A DNA stretch of 53,747 nt from Bacteroidota bacterium (GCA_029564935.1 JAKQPD010000388.1:1-53747); one strand, 5' to 3'; shown: positions 8,444 to 16,245, counted from the first letter of the stretch. Numbers and translations are program-made. The notes: generated by a model from the letters alone, not told the origin.

Positions 8444-9010
8444 CTACCGGTTGTCAGCCGGATAATTAACTTTCATTGTCCTTAATTCTTCAAGCTTCTC
8501 CCTTATTACAGCTTTCGCCCTGCTGTACTGCGATTTGGATGTATTGGTATCAATCTTAAGCATCTTTGCAATCTCTTTATGCTTATACCCTTCTATTGCA
8601 TAAAGATTGAATACCATCCTGTAACCGGCAGACAGGTTATTCAAAACGTTAAAGAGCTCATCAGATGTAAAATAATCTTCCTCAAAGCTCGAAATACCTG
8701 TTTCTGACGATACAAAGTCCTCAATATCTACATTATACCTATATTTAAGGTTTTTATGATAATGAGTTATTGCAGTGTTTACAGTAACTTTTCTGAGCCA
8801 GCCTGTAAAAGAACCCGTCCCTGAAAATTCATTAATCTTGAAAAATATTTTCAGGAAACTGTCCTGAAGAATATCCTCTGCCTCAGCCTTGTCGGATGAG
8901 TACCTCAGACAGATTCCAAGCAGGAATCCCGAATAACGTTCATAAAGCTGCTTTTGAGCCTTACGGTCGTGCTTTGCACAACCTTTGATTATCTGACGGT
9001 CGCCCATCAT
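8444..9010 (-). CDS. ECF-type RNA polymerase sigma factor
   Basis: Sigma-70 family factor of the extracytoplasmic function group, which redirects RNA polymerase to a small regulon. Region 2 is at about residues 20-85 (YERYSGFLLGICLRYSSD, AEDILQDSFLKIFFKI, then GWLRKVTVNTAI). Region 4 is at about 120-175 (LSAGYRMVFNLYAIEGYKHKEIAKML, a helix-turn-helix). The 188 residues are a normal length and there is no region 3. The start is MMGDRQ; ATG codons at 9010 and 9007 are both possible. It is first in the minus-strand group with the PKD/CHU_C protein and the PorP/SprF gene, so it may control genes for surface proteins or secretion. Its target promoters are unknown. Confidence 0.9.
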   Translation of the reverse strand: MMGDRQIIKGCAKHDRKAQKQLYERYSGFLLGICLRYSSDKAEAEDILQDSFLKIFFKINEFSGTGSFTGWLRKVTVNTAITHYHKNLKYRYNVDIEDFVSSETGISSFEEDYFTSDELFNVLNNLSAGYRMVFNLYAIEGYKHKEIAKMLKIDTNTSKSQYSRAKAVIREKLEELRTMKVNYPADNR

Positions 9011-9193
9011 AAGGTGAGGACAATTTTAAGACACCCGAGAGAAAAAAATGGTTGCATTGCCGGGTAATATTTTAAATAAAAAATTTGACTTTCCTTTGTA
9101 CCAGTGTATTCAATGACAAAGGTCATCAAAAAATTATTCGATACAAGCTTTATTCGCATTGAAAAATGAACAATTTTCAACAATTTAACTGCC

Positions 9194-10105
9194 ATGTTTA
9201 ACAAATTCATCGCTTCAATCCTTCCTTACTTCCCGAAAAACCTTATCTGGATATTTTCCAAGTCATATATATCCGGCAAATCAGTTGACGATGCCATGAG
9301 GGTTTCGAAAGAATTTAACAGCCAGAATATCCTGGTCACCCTTGACGTTCTCGGTGAATTCATAAAAGATCTGGATGAAGCCGGGAAGAATAAACAGGAA
9401 TATCTCGAGCTCATTGATATTACTTTTAAGAACGGGATTAATTGTAATTTTTCAGCCAAACCAACAAGCTTCGGATTGCTTATTGATAAGGAAGCCTGTT
9501 ATCGTCATATGAGAGAAATAGTTGCCAAAGCTGCATCATATAACGGATTCATCAGGATCGACATGGAAGATTCTCCATGTACTACCGCCGAAATTGAACT
9601 ATTCCGCAGGCTGAAGCAGGAATTCCCGTCAAATGTGGGGATCGTTCTGCAGGCTTATCTCAGGAGAACCCTTGATGATCTTAAAGGGCTTGCCGATCTG
9701 AACTCTGAGGCAGCGCCGCTGAGTATACGTCTGTGCAAAGGTATTTATATTGAACCCGAAAAAATTTCATTTAAGAAATACGATGAGATCAATCAGCACT
9801 ACATCGAAGATCTCGAATTCATTTTCAGGAACAGGATACATGTAGGAATTGCCACCCATGATAAAAAGCTTATTGACACCGCCTACAGACTAATTTCACA
9901 ATATAATGTCCCGAAACATCTTTATGAGTTTCAGATGCTTTACGGAGTTACACCGAACCTGAGACAGAGCATTGTGAACAACGGACATTCAATGAGAGTA
10001 TATGTTCCGTTCGGAGAGAAATGGTTCGGCTATTCAACCCGCCGTCTGAAAGAGAATCCGAAAATTGCCGGGCACATTATCAGAGCCTTGTTTGTAAAGG
10101 GCTAA
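9194..10105 (+). CDS. Proline dehydrogenase (monofunctional)
   Basis: FAD-dependent proline dehydrogenase that oxidises proline to pyrroline-5-carboxylate, passing electrons to the quinone pool. The beta-alpha barrel is visible through the strands NILVTLDVLGEF, FIRIDMEDS, GIVLQAYLRRT and LSIRLCKGIY. The C-terminal motif EFQMLYGVTPNLR is the family form of the FAD/substrate site, with the arginine pair YSTRRLKENP near the end. At 303 residues it is the short monofunctional type, without the P5C dehydrogenase domain of PutA. It stands alone: the divergent neighbour is the ECF operon, and a heptamer repeat array begins at the base after the stop codon. Confidence 0.9.
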   Translation: MFNKFIASILPYFPKNLIWIFSKSYISGKSVDDAMRVSKEFNSQNILVTLDVLGEFIKDLDEAGKNKQEYLELIDITFKNGINCNFSAKPTSFGLLIDKEACYRHMREIVAKAASYNGFIRIDMEDSPCTTAEIELFRRLKQEFPSNVGIVLQAYLRRTLDDLKGLADLNSEAAPLSIRLCKGIYIEPEKISFKKYDEINQHYIEDLEFIFRNRIHVGIATHDKKLIDTAYRLISQYNVPKHLYEFQMLYGVTPNLRQSIVNNGHSMRVYVPFGEKWFGYSTRRLKENPKIAGHIIRALFVKG

Positions 10106-10290
10106 GGGCGGCGAGCGGCGAGCGGCGAGCGAGGTTCAGAGAGCACAGGGCGGAGAGCGCAGAGCGCAGTGCACAGGGCGAAGGGCACAGAGCACAGGGC
10201 GAAGGGCACAGAGCGGAGAGCGGAGAACGAAGGGCACAGAGCACAGGGTGGAGAGCGGAGAGGGGTGAGTGATGAGGAATGAGTGGTGAG
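10106..10290. repeat. Degenerate heptamer tandem array
   Basis: About 185 bases of 7-base units such as gcgagcg, gcacaga, gcacagg, gcgaagg and gcggaga, strongly purine-rich on the plus strand, grading into gtgatga-type units. It begins directly after the proline dehydrogenase stop codon and ends just before repeat element A. The open frames across it on both strands come from the repeat and code for nothing recognisable. Confidence 0.85.
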
Positions 10291-10302
10291 GGAAAATGGC
10301 AT

Positions 10303-10626
10303 CCATATTAGAAGTTTTGAGGTTAAAAGTTTCCCCTCCTTTTTAAGGAGGGGTGGCCAGACGCTAAAATCGTCTGACTTGCAGGAATATAAATTGTCTG
10401 GCCGGGGTGGTTAATTAGATTTTGAGGAATTAGTCCACTTCAGCTGAATCCATTTAATGGAATCAGATAAATTCAAAAAGTCTTGGAGGAAGAAAGTTCA
10501 GAAGACAACAAAGTTCAACCACCCCGGCCGGGAAAGGAGAAGTGTAACCATTTCAAAATCAGAAATCCCGGCCACCCCTCCTTAAAAAAAGGAGGGGAAA
10601 CTTTGTTCCCAAAACTCCTGTCAAAG
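10303..10626 (+). mobile_element. DUF559-associated hairpin element, copy A (degenerate)
   Basis: A decayed copy of the element seen intact at 35733-36428. The left end has the palindrome cccctcc/ggagggg (10333-10353), then ggccagac pairing with gtctggcc (10396-10403) and the inner end ggggtggtt. The right end mirrors it with aaccacccc, a ggccggga/tcccggcc hairpin and a second cccctcc/ggagggg palindrome (10575-10597). Outside these, plus-strand tcaaaag-like and gtcaaag sequences are inverted relatives of each other. Between the ends lies a short relic of the DUF559 gene. It fills the gap between two convergent genes together with the heptamer array. Confidence 0.8.
10434..10514 (+). pseudogene. 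Relic of a DUF559 nuclease gene inside element A
   Basis: A 27-codon stretch reads STSAESI, stop, WNQINSK, then SLGGRKFRRQQS. It lines up codon for codon, without gaps, with residues 23-49 of the intact DUF559 protein at 35887-36264 (STSAEAVLWNQLKSK, NLGGRKFRRQQS). One leucine codon has become TAA. Both the N-terminal coding part and everything after QQS, including the catalytic region, are deleted, and the right-end repeat follows directly. It cannot make a functional protein. Confidence 0.85.
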
Positions 10627-10633
10627 ATAAAAC

Positions 10634-11350
10634 TTACTTATTCCCATAGGTGTCCAAATACTTTTTCCATATCATCTTCAGCTCCTGGTCAGTCAGACTT
10701 GGCTGGAGCGGGGGCGGCTTTTCCGGGAAACCGTTCATCAGGAGGTAAACAGCGGGTATTATCATAAATGGACTTATTCCCAATATCCTGTCGGCAGGTA
10801 TCTGCCCTTTTGTATAAGCTTCTGAGCGATGCTTCTGTCTGAGATATTCATAATTCGAAGCAGGATCACCCAGTTTACCCTGGCTTATCTTACCCTGGTA
10901 AGCTGATAATTCAAGGTTATACATGGCATTCTCAATCTCCTGATCCGGCTTTCCGGAGGGATTCAGTAATTCCGATCTGAGATTCCTGAACCTGGGCACT
11001 ATGACTATCTCTCCTATGGAAAGAGTATCGGTATACATATATACTCCGGCAATGAATTCCCTTCCTTTCAGGGTATCGCTTATCATAAAAACAGCCGGTT
11101 TATATCCGAGCATGCTGAAAGTAACAGTGTCGAGCCGGTTAACATAAAATGCAAATCTGCCTTCATTATCACTAACTGAAGCAAATGCCCTGTTTATCAT
11201 TATCTGTGATCCGGCCAGCGGCGACCGGGCATCGGCATCAATTACAATACCATGAAAAAGCAAGGCATTTCCGGTATTCACCGCTTCCTGTCCCCACGAC
11301 ATACAAATGACTGTCAGGAATACGAGAAAACAGGAAACCCAGCTCTTCAT
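10634..11350 (-). CDS. Secreted protein with carboxypeptidase-regulatory-like domain
   Basis: A 238-residue exported protein. Residues 1-20 are a signal peptide (SWVSCFLVFLTVICMSWG). Residues about 30-115 form a CarboxypepD_reg-like beta sandwich (FHGIVIDADARSPLAGSQIMIN, DNEGRFAFYVNRLDTVTFSMLGYKP), a domain common in Bacteroidota envelope proteins. The remaining half is helical, with no family recognised, and contains a hydrophobic stretch (ISPFMIIPAVYLLMNGF). It has no TonB-dependent barrel. The nitroreductase gene ends 12 bases upstream, so the two are probably co-transcribed. Function is unknown. Confidence 0.75.
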   Translation of the reverse strand: MKSWVSCFLVFLTVICMSWGQEAVNTGNALLFHGIVIDADARSPLAGSQIMINRAFASVSDNEGRFAFYVNRLDTVTFSMLGYKPAVFMISDTLKGREFIAGVYMYTDTLSIGEIVIVPRFRNLRSELLNPSGKPDQEIENAMYNLELSAYQGKISQGKLGDPASNYEYLRQKHRSEAYTKGQIPADRILGISPFMIIPAVYLLMNGFPEKPPPLQPSLTDQELKMIWKKYLDTYGNK

Positions 11351-11362
11351 GGCAGTAAGCTC

Positions 11363-11935
11363 TTACAGTTTAATTATTAATTCGTCGAGGCGACGCTTTG
11401 GAACATGATGATTTTTCTCAGCATCTCTCCAGTATTTCACATCACCATCCTTTATTTCATCGATGATAACGTTCTCTACAGGTTTCCCCAGGGCAAGTAT
11501 GAGAAGGATTTCATAGTGCCCGGGTATGTTAAGTTCATTCCTGAGCAGTTCCTTTTTAATTGAGGCTATCATACAACCACCAAGCCCCGCTTCAGTAGCG
11601 CCAAGCATAATACTCTGTGCAGCAATTCCATGGTCAACCCCGAAAACCTCATAAACGGATTTGTCACCAAGTATAATTATATATGCTGAAGGTCTTTCGC
11701 CAGCCGCGGGACCATCCCAGTCCTTCAGGTAGGCAGCCCATACAACCGACGGGAATACCCTGGCACAGTCATCCGGTGTATTATAGATCAGGAATTTCAA
11801 AGGTTGTCTGTTTGCCCCCGAAGCAGATAATCTTGCAAGGTCCACAAGTCCTTCCAGTGTTTTGTAATCTATGTTATAAGACTCATCAAATCGTCTGTAT
11901 GAACGGTTTTTTCTTACAAGATCCCTGAGCGGCAT
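11363..11935 (-). CDS. Nitroreductase family protein
   Basis: FMN-dependent oxidoreductase of the nitroreductase fold. The N-terminal RKNRSYRRFDES is the usual FMN phosphate-binding arginine motif, SASGANRQPLKFLIY (about 55) is the second flavin contact, and VDHGIAAQSIMLGATEAGLGGCMIAS (about 120-145) is the family core helix. The C-terminal ILLILALGKP matches the closing strand. At 190 residues it is a typical single-domain member. The physiological substrate cannot be read from sequence; such enzymes reduce quinones, nitro compounds or enoates with NAD(P)H. A possible -7 box lies at 11995-12002. Confidence 0.88.
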   Translation of the reverse strand: MPLRDLVRKNRSYRRFDESYNIDYKTLEGLVDLARLSASGANRQPLKFLIYNTPDDCARVFPSVVWAAYLKDWDGPAAGERPSAYIIILGDKSVYEVFGVDHGIAAQSIMLGATEAGLGGCMIASIKKELLRNELNIPGHYEILLILALGKPVENVIIDEIKDGDVKYWRDAEKNHHVPKRRLDELIIKL

Positions 11936-11994
11936 GATTTTACATTTTCTAATTAATACTATCCTGGCTTACCTGATTAGCGGCAGTCAATAAA

Positions 11995-12002
11995 CAAAAA
12001 TA
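11995..12002 (-). promoter_or_regulatory. Possible -7 box for the nitroreductase gene
   Basis: Minus strand TATTTTTG fits TAnnTTTG, about 60 bases before the nitroreductase start, in the gap after mqnD. No TTTG is seen near -33, so support is moderate. Confidence 0.3.
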
Positions 12003-12024
12003 GTAAATAAAAATCTCCAGGTTT

Positions 12025-12858
12025 TCAGGATGTCAGAAATATCTTATCCGGCATTTCAGGCAAAACACCTTTTTCACGGCCGATCCTGAAAAGCTCAGTA
12101 ACCGAATGTTTTCCTTCCGATCCCAGATCAAGTGAGAAATTGTTGACATACAGCTTAATATGTTTTTCAAGCACAGACTTTTTTATTTCCCTGGCATTGG
12201 ATCGGATGAAATCAAATGACATAACAGGATCCCTGAAAGCATACTCAATGCTTCGTCTTATTATTCTGTTTACTTTAAGAGCTATGTCTTCATTGACTCT
12301 CCTGTTTATTACAATAAGTCCCAGGGGTACCGGGAGCCGGGTAAGTTCTTCCCAGTATTTTCCCATATCAGCCACCATTATTAATCCTTTTTTCCCGTAG
12401 GTGAACCGTGTTTCGTGGATTATTAATCCCGCATCTGCTTCATCATTAAGGATGGCATCGACAATATCTGAAAAAAGGTATTCGGTCTTATTCACGGCAT
12501 CGGGCCAGGCGAGGCTGAAGAGAAGGTTGGCAGTTGTATATTTCCCGGGAATTGCAATCCGTGATGAGGTTATACCATGGGAATCCATCATTTTCTTACT
12601 TATCAGAAGGGGCCCGTTCCCGAAACCCAGCGCACTGCCCGAATCAAGTATCAGATAATCCTTTGCAACATATGCAAAAGCCCCCGAACTTATTTTTGTA
12701 ATATCACTGGTCCCCTCGAATGCCCTTTTATTAAGCTCTTCAACATCGGAAAGGAAATAATCGAACTGCAATCCTTCAGTATCAACCCTTCCATGGACCA
12801 TAGCTTCAAAGATGAAAGTATCATTCGGGCAGGGTGAGAATCCAAGTGAAAGTTTCAT
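12025..12858 (-). CDS. mqnD: 1,4-dihydroxy-6-naphthoate synthase (MqnD)
   Basis: Futalosine-pathway enzyme that converts cyclic dehypoxanthine futalosine to 1,4-dihydroxy-6-naphthoate, a late step to menaquinone. It has a periplasmic-binding-protein-like fold without a signal peptide. The N-terminal SPCPNDTFIFEAMV is the family signature; DITKISSGAFAYV and LGFGNGPLLIS follow, and IHETRFTYGKKGL with a nearby TRLPVPLGLIVINRR lies in the second lobe. At 277 residues it is a normal length. It starts 4 bases after mqnB and is surely in one operon with it. The pathway replaces the classical men route. Confidence 0.92.
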   Translation of the reverse strand: MKLSLGFSPCPNDTFIFEAMVHGRVDTEGLQFDYFLSDVEELNKRAFEGTSDITKISSGAFAYVAKDYLILDSGSALGFGNGPLLISKKMMDSHGITSSRIAIPGKYTTANLLFSLAWPDAVNKTEYLFSDIVDAILNDEADAGLIIHETRFTYGKKGLIMVADMGKYWEELTRLPVPLGLIVINRRVNEDIALKVNRIIRRSIEYAFRDPVMSFDFIRSNAREIKKSVLEKHIKLYVNNFSLDLGSEGKHSVTELFRIGREKGVLPEMPDKIFLTS

Positions 12859-12862
12859 AGTT

Positions 12863-13516
12863 TTAAACAGTTGTTAACAGGAATTCCTGTAATTTAGTTG
12901 TCAGATTATCCAGAGCGGGCCTGATTTTCCATTTATTCCTGTCCCGGGGTTCCACCATATTTGATATCCCTCTGAGCGAAATAAACTGTACATCAGACAT
13001 GCGGCATACATAAAAAAATGCAGCGCCTTCCATTGTCTCAATATCCGGATCATATTTCATTCTCAGCCGTTCAATTGTCCCTGCAGTCCCTGACACAGTG
13101 TTAACAGTTATTGCGGTAACAGGATTTAATATCCCTGTCGCTTTTATTAGAAGATTATTATCAGCAATTATTCTGCCTTTACTGTAAGGGAATCTGTCAG
13201 GCTCTTCAAGTCCTGCTTCAGCAAGGGTCAAAAAACCATCACCGGTCTCTGTTCCGGAATCAGCAAAACAATCCGAGACCGGCATTACAACATCTCCAGG
13301 TTTAATACTTTCTCTGAAACTGCCTGCCAGACCTATATTTATGACAAGATCAGGAAGTCGATTTGAAGAAATCCATTTTGTAAGTGACCAGGCAGTCGCT
13401 ACACTACCTATTCCTGTGATAAGAGTACTTACAGACATATCACCAGGAACCTGTATCCGGCTAGCGACATCTGCTTCTACATGTGTGGCGGCAACAATAA
13501 GGACCCTTACAGACAT
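12863..13516 (-). CDS. mqnB: Futalosine hydrolase (MqnB)
   Basis: Nucleosidase of the PNP/UDP phosphorylase superfamily that splits futalosine into hypoxanthine and dehypoxanthine futalosine in menaquinone synthesis. VLIVAATHVEAD opens the chain, LITGIGSVATAWSL (about 35) and LVINIGLAGSFRESIKPGDVV (about 57-77) form the base-binding core, and DIETMEGAAFFYVC (about 160) carries the Met-Glu pair that binds ribose. ISNMVEPRDRNKW near the end contains the catalytic acid. The 217 residues fit MqnB rather than the longer MTA/SAH nucleosidase, and the adjoining mqnD confirms the assignment. The 348 bases upstream carry no other gene. Confidence 0.9.
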   Translation of the reverse strand: MSVRVLIVAATHVEADVASRIQVPGDMSVSTLITGIGSVATAWSLTKWISSNRLPDLVINIGLAGSFRESIKPGDVVMPVSDCFADSGTETGDGFLTLAEAGLEEPDRFPYSKGRIIADNNLLIKATGILNPVTAITVNTVSGTAGTIERLRMKYDPDIETMEGAAFFYVCRMSDVQFISLRGISNMVEPRDRNKWKIRPALDNLTTKLQEFLLTTV

Positions 13517-13864
13517 TGAGATCTCTTCATTAAGTGACTACCCTGTTTAATTCATAAACTATAACAACAAACAATTATCTAAAATTATCAAATAAATATT
13601 TACCCGGAATCCGAAAACCAATTTTTTACTCCGGTTTCATGGGGATTAGGAGGTTATTCTACCTATACGCTTCTACCTTTTTTTCTCCGGCCTCCATCTC
13701 TGCAAGCTGAAATCCACCCCTAAATCCCCCTGGGGGGTTGGGGGGTAGAAATCCTCCCCGGAAACGTAGTAACCGAATATAATCAATTCATGAATAATGC
13801 AAGCTGAATATATTTAAAAAGATCAACTTAAATAACTATTATTGCATCTTAATTACTCTGCCAG
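13517..13864. other. Intergenic region between mqnB and queD/ptpS
   Basis: A 348-base gap between divergent genes. It holds A/T-rich flanks that must contain the promoters for both sides and one GC-rich imperfect palindrome at 13714-13746. No RNA gene, riboswitch fold or further coding sequence was recognised. Confidence 0.6.
13714..13746. repeat. GC-rich imperfect palindrome
   Basis: cacccctaaatccccc is followed by tgg and then ggggttgggggg, an imperfect inverted repeat in an otherwise A/T-rich spacer. It resembles the CCCC/GGGG palindromes at the ends of elements A-C in style but not in exact sequence, and has no paired partner nearby. It may be a solo repeat or a remnant. Confidence 0.5.
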
Positions 13865-14278
13865 ATGATTTACCTTACCCGGCGCGAAAGATTCAGTGCT
13901 GCACACAGGATGTTCAGGCAGGACTGGACAGATCAGGAGAACATGGAGGTTTTTGGTAAATGTTCAAATCCGAAATGGCACGGACATAATTATGAACTTT
14001 TTGTTACAGTGAAGGGTGAAATCCCGGAGAGTCATGGGTTCGTAATGAATCTCACTACTCTGAAGGAGATAATCCTTGAAAGGGTGATAGAAAAGCTTGA
14101 TCATAAAAATATAAATCTCGAGGTGGATTTTATGCAGGGGAAGATTGCCACAACAGAAAATCTGGCAATAGCAATCTGGTCAGAACTAAAACCATATATT
14201 GAAAAACATGGAGCTATACTCCATTGTGTAAGAATAAGTGAAACAGAAAATAACTCGATAGAATATTATGGCGAATAA
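13865..14278 (+). CDS. 6-pyruvoyl-tetrahydropterin synthase / QueD family protein
   Basis: A T-fold enzyme of 137 residues acting on dihydroneopterin triphosphate. Zinc ligands are visible as His15 (AAHR) and the pair in WHGHNYEL (about 40-45), with a catalytic-type cysteine just before (FGKCSNP). The segment LDHKNINLE and the C-terminal EN of [11 protein letters not shown] are family features. The gene overlaps folE by 11 bases, so both are translated together; FolE supplies its substrate. It could be QueD (queuosine) or a PTPS-type enzyme for another pterin. No queC, queE or queF is nearby to settle this. Confidence 0.87.
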   Translation: MIYLTRRERFSAAHRMFRQDWTDQENMEVFGKCSNPKWHGHNYELFVTVKGEIPESHGFVMNLTTLKEIILERVIEKLDHKNINLEVDFMQGKIATTENLAIAIWSELKPYIEKHGAILHCVRISETENNSIEYYGE

Positions 14279-14924
14279 AACTGCAAAAACCGCATCATGC
14301 GACAAGGCTGAGGAACCTGTCCGCAACGGTTATACCAAAACAGAATCGTGGGATGAAGATAACATCAAAGAACTTTCAGGGATTTATTACAGGGTACTGA
14401 AACTGCTCGGAGAGGATCCCGACCGTGAGGGCCTGATAAAGACCCCGGAAAGAGTTGCAAAAGCCATGCATTTTCTTACAATGGGTTATTCGATGAATGC
14501 CTGCCAGATCCTCAATTCCGCTAAATTCAGGGAAGACTACAAGCAGATGGTTCTGGTAAAGGATATAGATATTTATTCGATGTGTGAACATCATATGCTG
14601 CCATTTTTCGGGAAAGCTCATGTTGCTTATATCCCTGATGGCTACATTACCGGACTTAGCAAGATCGCCCGTGTGGTGGAAGTATTCAGCAGGAGGCTTC
14701 AGGTGCAGGAAAGACTGACTGTACAAATCCGCAATACAATTCAGGAATGCCTCAACCCCATGGGTGTCGCAGTGGTCATTGAGGCACAGCACATGTGTAT
14801 GCAGATCAGGGGTGTTCAGAAACAGAATTCGGTAACAACAACCTCGGCGTTTACCGGTATATTTCTTTCAAACCTGAACACACGTGAAGAATTTATTCAT
14901 CTGATTGGTTCCAGACTACACTGA
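14268..14924 (+). CDS. folE: GTP cyclohydrolase I
   Basis: Converts GTP to 7,8-dihydroneopterin triphosphate, the first step to folate, queuosine and pterins. The catalytic core is clear: [13 protein letters not shown] (about 63), [23 protein letters not shown] (about 100-123) with zinc ligands Cys and two His, [23 protein letters not shown], and the final [10 protein letters not shown] with the third zinc ligand and the GTP-contacting arginine. The first 40 residues are variable and charged. The ATG lies inside the end of the upstream pterin synthase gene. At 218 residues it is a normal type IA enzyme. Confidence 0.95.
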   Translation: MANKTAKTASCDKAEEPVRNGYTKTESWDEDNIKELSGIYYRVLKLLGEDPDREGLIKTPERVAKAMHFLTMGYSMNACQILNSAKFREDYKQMVLVKDIDIYSMCEHHMLPFFGKAHVAYIPDGYITGLSKIARVVEVFSRRLQVQERLTVQIRNTIQECLNPMGVAVVIEAQHMCMQIRGVQKQNSVTTTSAFTGIFLSNLNTREEFIHLIGSRLH

Positions 14925-14931
14925 TAATACC

Positions 14932-15813
14932 ATGAAAGCATATGTATTTCCGGGACAGGGAGCACAGTTTCCCGGCATGGGCAGGGATCTGTATGAACGA
15001 TCCGCACTGGCAAAGGATTTATTTGAAACTGCAAATGGCATTCTTGGATTCAGGATCACCGATCTGATGTTCAACGGATCCGGGGATGATCTTAAACAGA
15101 CGAGGGTTACCCAGCCTGCAATTTTCCTTCATTCTGTCATCCTTGCTTCTGTTATTGGCGATGGTTTCAGACCGGACATGGTTGCAGGCCATTCACTCGG
15201 GGAATTCTCAGCCCTTGTTGCAGGCAGATCAATATCATTTGAGGACGGACTTGCACTTGTTTCCAGAAGAGCTATGGCCATGCAGAAAGCCTGTGAAATG
15301 AACCCGTCAACAATGGCTGCCGTGATCGGAACTGATGACAGAATAGTTGAAGAAACCTGTAATGAGATCGGGGAAATAGTGGTTCCGGCTAACTATAACA
15401 GTCCCGGACAGATAGTCATTTCAGGATCAAATGAAGGTATCGATAAGGCTATTGAGGTTCTGAAATCAAAGGGTGCAAAAAGAGCAATAAAGCTTCAGGT
15501 CGGAGGCGCCTTCCATTCTCCGCTTATGGAACCGGCAAGAGCTGAACTTGAGGAAGCGATCAGAAGTACGAACTTCAACGTTCCGGTCTGCCCCGTTTAC
15601 CAGAATGTTGATGCCACTCCTTCATTAGATCCGGAAAAAATTAAAAGCCGGCTTGTTGCACAACTGACATCACCGGTGAGATGGACACAGAGCATTATAA
15701 ATATGATCGCTGACGGTGCAGACAATTTTACAGAAGTCGGCCCGGGATCAGTCCTGCAGGGACTGATAAAAAAGATCAATAAAGACGTAACAACACAGAG
15801 TGCAGTTTTCTGA
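14932..15813 (+). CDS. fabD: Malonyl-CoA:ACP transacylase
   Basis: Transfers malonyl groups from CoA to acyl carrier protein for fatty acid synthesis. FPGQGAQFPGMG opens the chain, the nucleophile serine is in VAGHSLGEFSALVA (about 90), and the catalytic His is in GGAFHSPLM (about 198). The last part, FTEVGPGSVLQGLIKKI, is the usual end. The start chosen is the ATG at 14932 giving MKAYVFPGQG, 7 bases after the folE stop; an upstream in-frame GTG at 14905 would overlap folE and add residues unlike the family. At 293 residues it is normal. Octamer repeats begin soon after the stop codon. Confidence 0.94.
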   Translation: MKAYVFPGQGAQFPGMGRDLYERSALAKDLFETANGILGFRITDLMFNGSGDDLKQTRVTQPAIFLHSVILASVIGDGFRPDMVAGHSLGEFSALVAGRSISFEDGLALVSRRAMAMQKACEMNPSTMAAVIGTDDRIVEETCNEIGEIVVPANYNSPGQIVISGSNEGIDKAIEVLKSKGAKRAIKLQVGGAFHSPLMEPARAELEEAIRSTNFNVPVCPVYQNVDATPSLDPEKIKSRLVAQLTSPVRWTQSIINMIADGADNFTEVGPGSVLQGLIKKINKDVTTQSAVF

Positions 15814-15837
15814 AAGTTACCGCTTCGCCTTTTCGCC

Positions 15838-15908
15838 GCGGTGCCTCTGAGCCTTTACGCCTCTGAGCCTTTACGCCTCTGAGCCTCTGAGCCGCTGCGC
15901 CACTACCC
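15838..15908. repeat. Octamer tandem array, left part
   Basis: Units of 8 bases alternate as gcctctga and gcctttac, giving a 16-base superperiod, and end with gccgctgc gccactac. The array starts about 25 bases after the fabD stop codon and stops where element B begins. The matching array on the other side of element B (16246-16329) has related units. Confidence 0.8.
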
Positions 15909-15910
15909 CT

Positions 15911-16242
15911 TACCCCATAGCTGTCAACTTAACGGAGTTTTGTAGATAAAAGTTTCCCCTCCTTTTTTTAAGGAGGGGTGGACGGGATTGCTAATCTTGA
16001 AATGTTTACAATTGTCCTATTCCCGGCCGGGGTGGTTAAAACGGAATTAGCAAACTTGTACTAATTTCTCCGAACAAAAAAACCACCCCGGCCAGAACAT
16101 CTCTATTTCTGCACATTAGATAATCTTGTGGTCTGGCCACCCCTCCTTGAAAAAAGGAGGGGAAAGTTATTTAGCTACAATCCAGATAATTACAATTGTT
16201 TTCGTTATTATTGTATTGAGGCTTAGGTTGACGGCTATGCCC
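15911..16242 (-). mobile_element. DUF559-associated hairpin element, copy B (no gene, inverted)
   Basis: About 330 bases with the same ends as elements A and C but no nuclease gene. Outer inverted termini are catagctgtcaacttaa (15916-15932) and its relative ending ggttgacggctatg (16226-16239). Palindromes cccctcc/ggagggg lie at 15956-15978 and 16140-16162. Here the left internal hairpin is the cggga/tcccgg type and the right one is the ccagac/gtctgg type, the reverse of A and C. The loop sequences align with those of C when read on the minus strand, so the element is in the opposite orientation. About 50 bases separate the two inner ends. It splits an octamer tandem array. Confidence 0.8.
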
Positions 16243-16245
16243 TGA

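Noticed and set aside
10106-10290. Open frames on both strands (for example 10021-10272 plus and 10102-10302 minus)
   Set aside because: They consist of Arg/Ala/Glu-rich repeats created by the heptamer array, with no domain and no neighbours that fit.
10483-10767. A 94-residue plus-strand open frame across element A
   Set aside because: It reads the DUF559 relic region in the wrong frame and then runs antisense into the regulatory-domain gene; the frame that matches the intact nuclease has a stop.
13517-13864. preQ1 riboswitch before the queD-like gene
   Set aside because: No convincing preQ1 aptamer pattern was visible in the spacer; the only structured piece is the GC-rich palindrome, which is too far upstream and of repeat type.
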